59,051 bases of DNA, taken from contig CAZZZH010000002.1 in the NCBI GenBank assembly GCA_964658445.1, positions 1 through 59,051 of the forward strand, in the 5' to 3' direction. The notes under the pieces were generated by a model, which was not told the origin of the DNA, made no database searches, and worked only from the letters and a program-made list of their open reading frames with translations. Positions 52,926-59,051 of the stretch are shown here, piece after piece (the stretch's first letter is position 1; every line of letters begins with the position of its first letter). Source of the stretch: Ilyomonas sp964658445. Lineage in GTDB: Bacteria > Bacteroidota > Bacteroidia > Chitinophagales > Chitinophagaceae. A program made the position numbers and the translations under genes.

Positions 52926-54008
52926 TCAATAAGTTATTCCAAACTCTTCATAAATATCTTTAGTCAATTTTGAGAAAGGACGATTAGGCATTAGATAAGG
53001 GCTTGGATAATTTCTGGTAATATGTCTCAAAACATCTTCTCTATTAACGAACAATTGACCATTATAATCATTTAGCAAGTTCTTTATATAATCTTCTGTG
53101 TAGATGAATGAAGATAAAATAATATCTTGAACCAAATCTTTATGCCGATTATAAAGTTCCTTTATTCTAAACACTTCAATATTTCTTTTTGCCTTCTCAA
53201 ACAAGCTATTGTCAGCAGCCTTTTGTCTAAGTACAATTTCAAAAGAAGTGTTATCACCATAAAAGAAATTTACTCCAAAATGCTTTACCAAATCCTTGTT
53301 TGATAGCGTTGACTTTTTTATAAAGTCTATACCAAACCGAACAACTTCATCAAAAGAGGTAATATATGGGTGAAGGTAATTCTCTAAGTCAAACTCATGA
53401 GCATGTTTCAAATTAGAATTGCAGATATGGCAGGACGGTATCAAATTATAAAAAGATAGAGCCAGATAAGGAAACTTTGATTTTGGCAGAAAATGATCTA
53501 GCTCTGGTCTAACTAATCCGTTGTCTTTTACCTTTAAAGTAAATGTATAATTTCTGTTGCAGTAAGGACAAACATTAATAGTGATAAGATCACATAAATC
53601 ATAAGCACACCAAGATTTCTTCTTCTCTATAAAAGAATCATAATTAAATACACTTTTTATATGCTTTGCAAAATCTGAAGGCACATCCTTACCATGAACT
53701 ACCGTAGTTAAAGATGGGTAAATTCTATTCGCTACTTTACTTTCAAAATCATCAACAACTTTTTTAAGTTTGTCAGGTCTCCCTACAATAATAGTTTTTA
53801 GAAGTTCATAATTGCGAGAAGTTAAATCATTAAAAAACACTTCGCTACCATCAGTAAGATTTGTAAGGTTTTCAACCTTTCTTATTATTGAATAACCTTT
53901 GTATATAACATTGCCTTTTTTATCTTTCCCTTTATTTATAAGTTTCTCCCAATGATGTTCTGCAATAACAGAAAACAGATCTTTTGTACCTTTTGAATAT
54001 AAAAACAT
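52926..54008 (-). CDS. PtuB-like HNH endonuclease (Septu-type)
   Basis: 360 residues. The HNH nuclease core lies at about 147-200: CPYCNRNYTF (Cys147, Cys150), PELDHFLPKSKFPYLALSFYNLIP (Asp171, His172, Asn188) and SCHICNSNLKH (Cys193, Cys196, Asn197), with the two CxxC pairs forming a structural zinc site. This order and spacing match PtuB of the Septu anti-phage system. The N-terminal 140 residues are a helical domain that probably contacts the ATPase. The start codon lies 1 base after the ATPase stop, so the pair is translationally coupled. Very AT-rich, as is typical of defence genes. Confidence 0.8.
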   Translation of the reverse strand: MFLYSKGTKDLFSVIAEHHWEKLINKGKDKKGNVIYKGYSIIRKVENLTNLTDGSEVFFNDLTSRNYELLKTIIVGRPDKLKKVVDDFESKVANRIYPSLTTVVHGKDVPSDFAKHIKSVFNYDSFIEKKKSWCAYDLCDLITINVCPYCNRNYTFTLKVKDNGLVRPELDHFLPKSKFPYLALSFYNLIPSCHICNSNLKHAHEFDLENYLHPYITSFDEVVRFGIDFIKKSTLSNKDLVKHFGVNFFYGDNTSFEIVLRQKAADNSLFEKAKRNIEVFRIKELYNRHKDLVQDIILSSFIYTEDYIKNLLNDYNGQLFVNREDVLRHITRNYPSPYLMPNRPFSKLTKDIYEEFGITY

Positions 54009-54009
54009 G

Positions 54010-55950
54010 TTAGCTATTTCGGTTTTCTCTTAGTACCCTTAACTCATTTTCAAGGGTAGCAACCCTTTGTTCTAAATTATAATTGTTTAACTGTAGCCTT
54101 TCAGAAAACATTTGGGCAAGCTTAGATCTAATTAATGGCTCGCCGATAAAAGAAATAAATTTCTCTAAGTATTCTCTGTCATTAACTATCTTTTGTTTAT
54201 CTCCCTGCAATATCTCAATTACGTCATTAATCTTTTGTTTTGCAAACTCACCTATAAGTCCTCCTTCTAAAAAGAAGGAATCAGTAAATAATGTATGAAT
54301 ATTCGCAGCAAATGTTTGCTTCCTATCTTCTAAACTATCAGCTATAGAAATAGAATTATTATCTACTTTTAAGAATACCAAATTGGAATTTGGTAAATCA
54401 GATACTGCTATAGGATTATTTGAAGTGATAACAATTTGAATATTCCTTCGTCTTGAATGTTCTGTTTTAGCAAAAATAACAGGAAGAAACTTCAGCAGAT
54501 TGCTTAGAAACTTTTTTTGCCAAGCAGGATGTAAGTAAAGATCACCTTCATCTATCAATACAATTATATTCTCTTTTAAATTCGAGTTAACCGCTCTAAC
54601 AATTTTATCAGATAGAGAATAGAATCTTGAATACATGCTAAGTATCGCTTTTTGACCCGAACTTAAATGCCTCCAAGTAAAATTTAAATAAGGACGTAAC
54701 AAAAAGGTCTTAATATACAAATCATAAAAACCTTTAAAATTCTCTTTATCCTTTATATCCAAAAAAAACATTCTGCCTTGTTCATCAGCTACTTGATTTT
54801 TATGAATGTAGTCGCCAATCTCCCTGCAAAAATTTATAATCGCATCACCGACGCTTATCAAACTGATATCTTTCGATGATTGCTGCTTCAAAAGTTCAAT
54901 TAATCCAATGCAAAAATCTTTTTCATTATACTCTTCAATGGGCTTGTTAATATAGAATTCATCTACCCAAGAAATAATATTTTTATAATTAATATAGTTA
55001 AACAAATCTCTTCTTTCATAAAGGAAATTCAATAAACATGTAGCTATAAGTCTGTATTCGGCTCGTAGTTTCCAATCTTTTGTTCTATTTATACCAGCTT
55101 GTAAACTAGCGCTTACTTTTTCGATAACTTCATCTCTATCTTGATCTAAGTTGTCATCGGTTCTTAGGTCAGAAGATTTAAAAGCATACAACAAATCTTG
55201 TTTTGAACTAACAACTAATTTGTCAGGAAGGTCAAAGGGAATTACACTTGTATCTTGAAAACTATTTACAAAATCAACTTGCCTATTAATTTCTTCAAAG
55301 AAGAACTGTTCTACTTCCTTAGAAATATCATTGCGACCGATTAATTTATTTTCTACATTTCTGATTACATCATTTCTTATCAGAAAATTTGTTGAAATAT
55401 TTCTGGATCCCTCTAATTCGTCTTCAAATAATCCATCGAATACATTAGAGAAGTAAACTACGTCAATAAAATTAGCTTCTTTAATTGTAGGTTGTTCTGT
55501 TATATCCAGGTTCGGTATTTTTTTACCTCTATATCTTTTAAGTGTATTTGTTAACTTAATAGCTTTGAAACCGTATTCTTCAAAATTTTCTTTTGAGATT
55601 TTGTATTTATCGAAGTAGTAAATAACCTTTTCATTTTGATCATTTATAAGAGCTAAAATTACTGGATGTTGAATACCATTATAACCTCTAGTTATTGCAG
55701 TTCTAAATAGACGTAAAATAGAACTTTTTCCTGCGCCGTTTTGTCCAACAATTCCTGTTACATTAACTACTTTAGCAACATCGTTACTTTTATTTAATTC
55801 AAAAAAATCAGAAATGTAATATGGATTTTTTTTGATTACAAACTTTTCTTCAATGAGATTATAATGAAACAAATATTCACCTCCAAAATTGAGCTGAATA
55901 TCTTCTTTAAAAATTTCATTCTGTTGAGAGTAGAAGTATAATATCTCCAT
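54010..55950 (-). CDS. PtuA-like AAA/ABC-type ATPase (Septu-type)
   Basis: A 646-residue RecF/SMC-like ATPase. Walker A GIVGQNGAGKSSILR (about 67-80), ABC signature HLSSGQKAILSMYSRF (about 428-443), Walker B IIVLIDEGDLYLHPAWQKKF (Asp467/Glu468, His474) and a switch motif VITSNNPIAVSDLP (about 507-520). A long middle insertion (about 90-420) is helical and family-specific, and a C-terminal coiled coil (LEQRVATLENELRVLREN) suggests oligomerisation. PtuA senses phage and licenses the HNH partner. It starts 27 bases after the DUF5131 stop on the same strand. About 30% GC by eye. Confidence 0.82.
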   Translation of the reverse strand: MEILYFYSQQNEIFKEDIQLNFGGEYLFHYNLIEEKFVIKKNPYYISDFFELNKSNDVAKVVNVTGIVGQNGAGKSSILRLFRTAITRGYNGIQHPVILALINDQNEKVIYYFDKYKISKENFEEYGFKAIKLTNTLKRYRGKKIPNLDITEQPTIKEANFIDVVYFSNVFDGLFEDELEGSRNISTNFLIRNDVIRNVENKLIGRNDISKEVEQFFFEEINRQVDFVNSFQDTSVIPFDLPDKLVVSSKQDLLYAFKSSDLRTDDNLDQDRDEVIEKVSASLQAGINRTKDWKLRAEYRLIATCLLNFLYERRDLFNYINYKNIISWVDEFYINKPIEEYNEKDFCIGLIELLKQQSSKDISLISVGDAIINFCREIGDYIHKNQVADEQGRMFFLDIKDKENFKGFYDLYIKTFLLRPYLNFTWRHLSSGQKAILSMYSRFYSLSDKIVRAVNSNLKENIIVLIDEGDLYLHPAWQKKFLSNLLKFLPVIFAKTEHSRRRNIQIVITSNNPIAVSDLPNSNLVFLKVDNNSISIADSLEDRKQTFAANIHTLFTDSFFLEGGLIGEFAKQKINDVIEILQGDKQKIVNDREYLEKFISFIGEPLIRSKLAQMFSERLQLNNYNLEQRVATLENELRVLRENRNS

Positions 55951-55977
55951 ATATGAAGGAATTTCCAGACTTGATTA

Positions 55978-56706
55978 CTAATTTAATAACAAGGTAACTT
56001 CCCTCCCCGGCATATCATCCCACGTCTTCTCCATCAGCAACCTTCCCGTTTTCTTCTTATTCGTCCCGCCCCATTGTTTAAAGAAAAACTTAGTACCACT
56101 TGCCTGGCATTGCTCCAGAATATTCAATACCCAGCTTTCCTTCATTGGTCTCGGCTTCCGTCCGCTCTCACCACCCACAATCACCCAATCAATATTAGTC
56201 AAATCCATATTAGGCAAAGCCCCGATCAAAGGCTCACACGACAAAAATTTTACCTTTGCACTCGTTGCCCGCAAGCCATCTATCCGGTACATCACCCGGC
56301 TGTCTTCCACCGAAACACCCATCCAAATATTATCCGTCCAGTTCAACTCAGTATGTATCTCTGCTAATCTTTCCGACCTTTTCGTAAGCACCTGAAATGT
56401 ATGCTGTGGGTTTTCATTCATTACTAGGAACACTTGCTGAATAAATTCCAATGACACTTCAGGATGAAACAAATCACTCATCGAATTTACAAAAACCACC
56501 TTCGGCTTTTTCCAACCGTAAGGAATATGTAACGCACGCGGATGCATAGCAACCTTAAAAGCATCCTTATACTTCTCAACACCCATAGCCTGCAATCGCC
56601 TCGCCATCACTTCTGCATAGCAATATTTACAACCAGCCGAAATTTTAGTGCAACCAGTTACTGGGTTCCAAGTCATCTCTGTCCACTCAATATGTGATTG
56701 TGCCAT
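55978..56706 (-). CDS. DUF5131 (phage Gp37/Gp68) three-cysteine protein
   Basis: 242 residues. The N-terminal signature IEWTEMTWNPVTGCTKISAGCKYCYAE has Cys19, Cys26, Cys29 (C-x6-C-x2-C), the three-Cys motif of the Gp37/Gp68 family, probably a metal or iron-sulfur site (radical-SAM-like by appearance, not shown). VVFVNSMSDLFHPEVSLEFIQQVFLVM, QVLTKRSERLAEI, WMGVSVED and VKFLSCEPLIGAL continue the family pattern and end with FKQWGG. The ATG directly abuts the TcmP stop (TAAATG). GC is visibly higher than in the other three operon genes. Confidence 0.88.
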   Translation of the reverse strand: MAQSHIEWTEMTWNPVTGCTKISAGCKYCYAEVMARRLQAMGVEKYKDAFKVAMHPRALHIPYGWKKPKVVFVNSMSDLFHPEVSLEFIQQVFLVMNENPQHTFQVLTKRSERLAEIHTELNWTDNIWMGVSVEDSRVMYRIDGLRATSAKVKFLSCEPLIGALPNMDLTNIDWVIVGGESGRKPRPMKESWVLNILEQCQASGTKFFFKQWGGTNKKKTGRLLMEKTWDDMPGREVTLLLN

Positions 56707-57843
56707 TTAATTAACCAATTTAATGTTTACTTTTCGCTTTTCGTCTCCTAAATAATAACTCAATGCAGCTTTACCATCAAGCGATTTGATTTCAAGCTTA
56801 TGTGTTTTTTTGATTTCATCTAAAACAGCTTTTGTATGTTTAGGTAAAAAATTATGTTCTAAACCAAAGTCAAACAGATCAGCATTAGATGCAGTAGGGT
56901 TAGCTTTTAAAAAGTTATAAACCTTAGTATTATAATCAGAAACTTCCAGTTCATCAAAGAGCTCCATTTTGATGCTGTCACCAATTTTAAATCCCTCACC
57001 TCGCTTCTTATCAATACTCCACTTTGCATCTAGCATTTTTTCAAATCCTCTTTTACTGTTTGTAAAGAAGAATATGCAGAACCAATTATTATTGTCGCGT
57101 TCAATTTTAAAAGAATCTACATATTTTAAATTTAAGAATAGTTTGAACTGTTCCTGTACTTTATAGATAAATTCATTCTGAGAATTTATGTGTGGAATTG
57201 TCTCAATGCTACCAAATAAGTTACCTAAAAACTTTCTTAATGCAGCGCCACCTTTAAAGTCAACATCCTTTGCTTTATTTGCAAATCTTGACATGAAGTA
57301 AGTTGGAAGGAAGAGAATAATTTCAGTTTTCCCATTTAGCATTAATTTTTTTAAATCTTCCGGGTCAATCTCTTTATAGCCCCATGGATCTATAAACAGT
57401 AGTGCCCTTTCATCACTATTAAGTTTATTGTTGCGATCTATAATTTTTACAATTAAATCATTATAATCAATTTTGGAAAATCCTATTTGCACATTTGTAG
57501 GACAAAATATATTTCTTGCGAACTCTTTAACTCTTTCTACTTTATACTTTTCAGGATCGATTTCCGACTTTTCAAAGTCGTTGAAATCTATCTTAATGTT
57601 AGGACAAGAATTATTATTTTTCTCGTAATGATCCTTGATGCACTCTAAGGCAACTATAGGACTTCCTTTACCTCCGTCCTTATATATACCCTCGCCACAA
57701 AACAAGTCGTACAGATAAATTGTTTTAATTGCACTTCTGGCAAGAACATTTAGATAAATAGATAAGTACCTACCGTATAAAGCAACTTTTGCTTCCGAAT
57801 GGTCTAAAAGATTTATTTGTGAATCCGCTTTAGCCATAAACAA
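56707..57843 (-). CDS. tcmP: Three-Cys-motif partner protein TcmP
   Basis: 378 residues. The motif IYLYDLFCGEGIYKDGGKGSPIVALE (Asp46, Gly50, Gly52) looks like motif I of a Rossmann methyltransferase. FIDPWGYKEI (Asp152, Pro153, Trp154, Gly155) sits where methyltransferases carry a catalytic DPxx motif. Together with its partner DUF5131 immediately downstream this identifies TcmP (TIGR04474). The C-terminal 70 residues (VYNFLKANPTASNADLFDFGLEHNFLPKHTKAVLDEIKKTHKLEIK) look like a winged helix. Biochemical role unestablished; a nucleic-acid-modifying methyltransferase is inference. First gene of the four-gene operon. Confidence 0.85.
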   Translation of the reverse strand: MFMAKADSQINLLDHSEAKVALYGRYLSIYLNVLARSAIKTIYLYDLFCGEGIYKDGGKGSPIVALECIKDHYEKNNNSCPNIKIDFNDFEKSEIDPEKYKVERVKEFARNIFCPTNVQIGFSKIDYNDLIVKIIDRNNKLNSDERALLFIDPWGYKEIDPEDLKKLMLNGKTEIILFLPTYFMSRFANKAKDVDFKGGAALRKFLGNLFGSIETIPHINSQNEFIYKVQEQFKLFLNLKYVDSFKIERDNNNWFCIFFFTNSKRGFEKMLDAKWSIDKKRGEGFKIGDSIKMELFDELEVSDYNTKVYNFLKANPTASNADLFDFGLEHNFLPKHTKAVLDEIKKTHKLEIKSLDGKAALSYYLGDEKRKVNIKLVN

Positions 57844-58161
57844 AAATACTAATTTTTTTAGCGCTTAGAAATTATTTAAAAACTTTATAAAACTATCAGC
57901 AGCAGCCCGTGCAGCAGTCCACAAGCCAAAACGGTGTATATGTTCATCTATACAAAAGGCACTCATAAGTCAGTTCTCAGGTTTCGTTTCTTGGTTAGTA
58001 ACAGCAAGCAATAAGCAATAACCAAATATAATCACCACAAAAACAAACATCAAAAAAATATTCCACCTCATCCCCTCAGTACCCCCTCATACCGCTGCAC
58101 AGAAACGCGCGCCGGCCCGAACGGATGCGCGGAGCGATCATGCCGTCCTTGATCTTTTTTG

Positions 58162-58191
58162 TTACTTTTTTCCATCAAGGGAAAAAAGTAA
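58162..58191. repeat. Inverted repeat with A/T-run arms
   Basis: TTACTTTTTTCC (58162-58173) and GGAAAAAAGTAA (58180-58191) are exact reverse complements with a 6-base loop. Arms built from A and T runs of this kind look like a dispersed non-coding element. Confidence 0.45.
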
Positions 58192-58290
58192 GAGAACAGG
58201 TTTACAAGGCATAAGCCTTTTCTAATAAAGCCGACATTATAACACCCTCGCAAAAAAATACTTCCACACTACCAAATTTTTAATCTGGTT

Positions 58291-58313
58291 GTTGTTGGTC
58301 GCTGACCAACAAC
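58291..58313. repeat. Hairpin with GTTGGTC core
   Basis: GTTGTTGGTC (58291-58300) and GACCAACAAC (58304-58313) form a perfect 10-bp stem with a 3-base loop. It shares the GTTGGTC/GACCAAC core with the hairpin at 48005-48036, so the pair brackets the accessory region. Confidence 0.5.
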
Positions 58314-58507
58314 CTAGCTAAATGATTGTTGTTCTTATTTCTCCTCTTTCCGCACAGACACCTGCTTCTCTCTAACAGGGTAAAGCACTCCAAACCCAAC
58401 CCAACCTTTTAATCACATTTTAATTTTCTCCATATCCAAATAAACTTACCTTAGCACCATTCAATTCCAATACAACTAAATTTCCCAATAGTATAAACTC
58501 TTCCGCA

Positions 58508-58753
58508 ATGAATCCGCAATCAGATCCACCAACCATTCCGTTCCTTACGGCGCACATTCCTCTTCCCATCAAAAACGGCATCCGCATCGGCGACTGGATC
58601 GACGAAATCGCCCTCAAGGAAGTCTTTCACTACAGCGACAATACCATCCTCAAATACAAAAAAGAAGGCACCCTCCCTCACACCCAGTTTGGCAGCAGGT
58701 ATTTCTTCAATATCGCCGACATCATCAAAGAATTCGAGAAAAACCGCCGGTAG
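58508..58753 (+). CDS. Small excisionase/MerR-like helix-turn-helix protein
   Basis: 81 residues. The C-terminal 50 (DWIDEIALKEVFHYSDNTILKYKKEGTLPHTQFGSRYFFNIADIIKEFEKNRR) fit the HTH_17/excisionase winged-helix pattern: recognition helix, a wing with GSRYFF, then a helix. The N-terminal 30 are proline-rich. It may be a recombination directionality factor or small regulator. Third codon positions are C-rich, as in the unknown gene at 51643. Confidence 0.7.
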   Translation: MNPQSDPPTIPFLTAHIPLPIKNGIRIGDWIDEIALKEVFHYSDNTILKYKKEGTLPHTQFGSRYFFNIADIIKEFEKNRR

Positions 58754-59051
58754 CCATCCGCCGCCATCATCCCTCCAGACGTCTACTACCGGCTAGCCCT
58801 CACCTGCCATCCTGTCTGCAATAAAAGAGACTATCTTATTCGCACCTCGTTCGTGTTTCCTTCGTGTTTTGTTCGAACGTCACCTCTCCCCGCCATCTGG
58901 TCCGTCCACCTTTCCCACTGCCATCTTTACACCTTCCCACCCCCTACTCAATCCATACAAATCATTAACCCTCCCGCCTAGAACACCTATCACAAACACA
59001 TCCCCTCTCACACCCAGCTCATCAACTCCCACCAGCCCTTCACCACAGCAC
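58754..59051. other. C-rich sequence, no gene seen
   Basis: 298 bases at the window edge with strong C-over-G skew on the plus strand and many CCC and CAC runs. No open frame of note, hairpin or RNA gene recognised. Confidence 0.4.

Larger units (their letters stand above)
57844..58507. other. Intergenic region with repeats, no convincing gene
   Basis: 664 bases upstream of the defence operon. It must hold the operon promoter (AT-rich part near 57845-57900). Contents seen: a 12-bp inverted repeat at 58162-58191 (TTACTTTTTTCC with GGAAAAAAGTAA) and a 10-bp hairpin at 58291-58313 (GTTGTTGGTC, loop GCT, GACCAACAAC). A 61-codon minus-strand reading at 58068-58253 has no gene character. Nothing RNA-gene-like found. 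Confidence 0.5.

Noticed and set aside
52926..55950. Retron with PtuAB effectors
   Set aside because: No reverse transcriptase gene or msr/msd-like RNA region was seen beside the ATPase/HNH pair, so plain Septu-type is the better reading.
58068..58253. 61-codon minus-strand reading frame
   Set aside because: Composition and lack of any recognisable motif; it overlaps the inverted repeat and resembles dispersed non-coding sequence.
1..59051. tRNA, rRNA, CRISPR array or insertion sequence
   Set aside because: Intergenic regions were read for tRNA-like arms, regular direct-repeat/spacer patterns and transposase motifs; none was found by eye. A dedicated RNA search was not possible.

Overview
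The window looks like a chromosomal contig of a Bacteroidota bacterium, most likely family Chitinophagaceae or a close relative. Supporting signs are a SusC/SusD pair, large TonB-dependent receptors with carboxypeptidase-like regulatory domains, type IX secretion C-terminal sorting domains, lipoproteins with typical lipoboxes, Bacteroidota-only families (DUF5690, DUF4293, TIGR03643) and promoters fitting TAnnTTTG. No rRNA, tRNA, CRISPR array or transposase was recognised. Five 10-base N runs are assembly gaps. Each falls inside a gene and puts the two halves out of frame, but the protein families continue across, so these genes are probably intact in the organism.

Region 0.2-25 kb is dominated by phosphorus acquisition. 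It holds an outer-membrane beta-barrel protein, a SusC/SusD pair, a secreted alkaline-phosphatase-superfamily enzyme, and a phosphonate-type cassette (PhnZ/TmpB-like HD diiron oxygenase, DUF5690 MFS transporter, TIGR03364-like FAD oxidoreductase). These are followed by an exported metallophosphoesterase, a PlcP/LpxH-like metallophosphoesterase with a glycosyltransferase and a GH1 glycosidase, a beta-propeller/phosphoesterase fusion, a short-chain dehydrogenase, a lone receiver-domain protein and a large Oar-like TonB receptor. Four promoters here (for SusC, the exported metallophosphoesterase, the PlcP-like enzyme and the Oar-like receptor) carry tandem 11-bp repeats of the type nnTAACAnnnn, in the same orientation relative to the gene. 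Each array ends 9-10 bp before a TTTG -7 element. This is the layout of a Pho box bound by a PhoB/PhoP-type regulator and unites the region as one probable phosphate-starvation regulon.

Region 25-48 kb is mostly housekeeping and small envelope genes: NAD synthetase, M3 peptidase, C-terminal processing protease, an agmatinase-family enzyme, a radical SAM protein, SRP Ffh, MtaB, an M36 fungalysin protease with PA and sorting domains, and a cold-shock-domain protein, with several lipoproteins and hypotheticals between them.

Region 48-59 kb is accessory. After a RhlE-type DEAD-box helicase come two unrecognised GC-rich genes with unusual base use. A compact minus-strand operon of lower GC follows: TcmP (three-Cys-motif partner), a DUF5131/Gp37-Gp68 three-cysteine protein, a PtuA-like ATPase and a PtuB-like HNH nuclease. 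This looks like a Septu-type defence pair coupled to a TcmP/DUF5131 module whose role is not established. A small excisionase/MerR-like DNA-binding protein lies at the right edge, followed by C-rich sequence without an evident gene.
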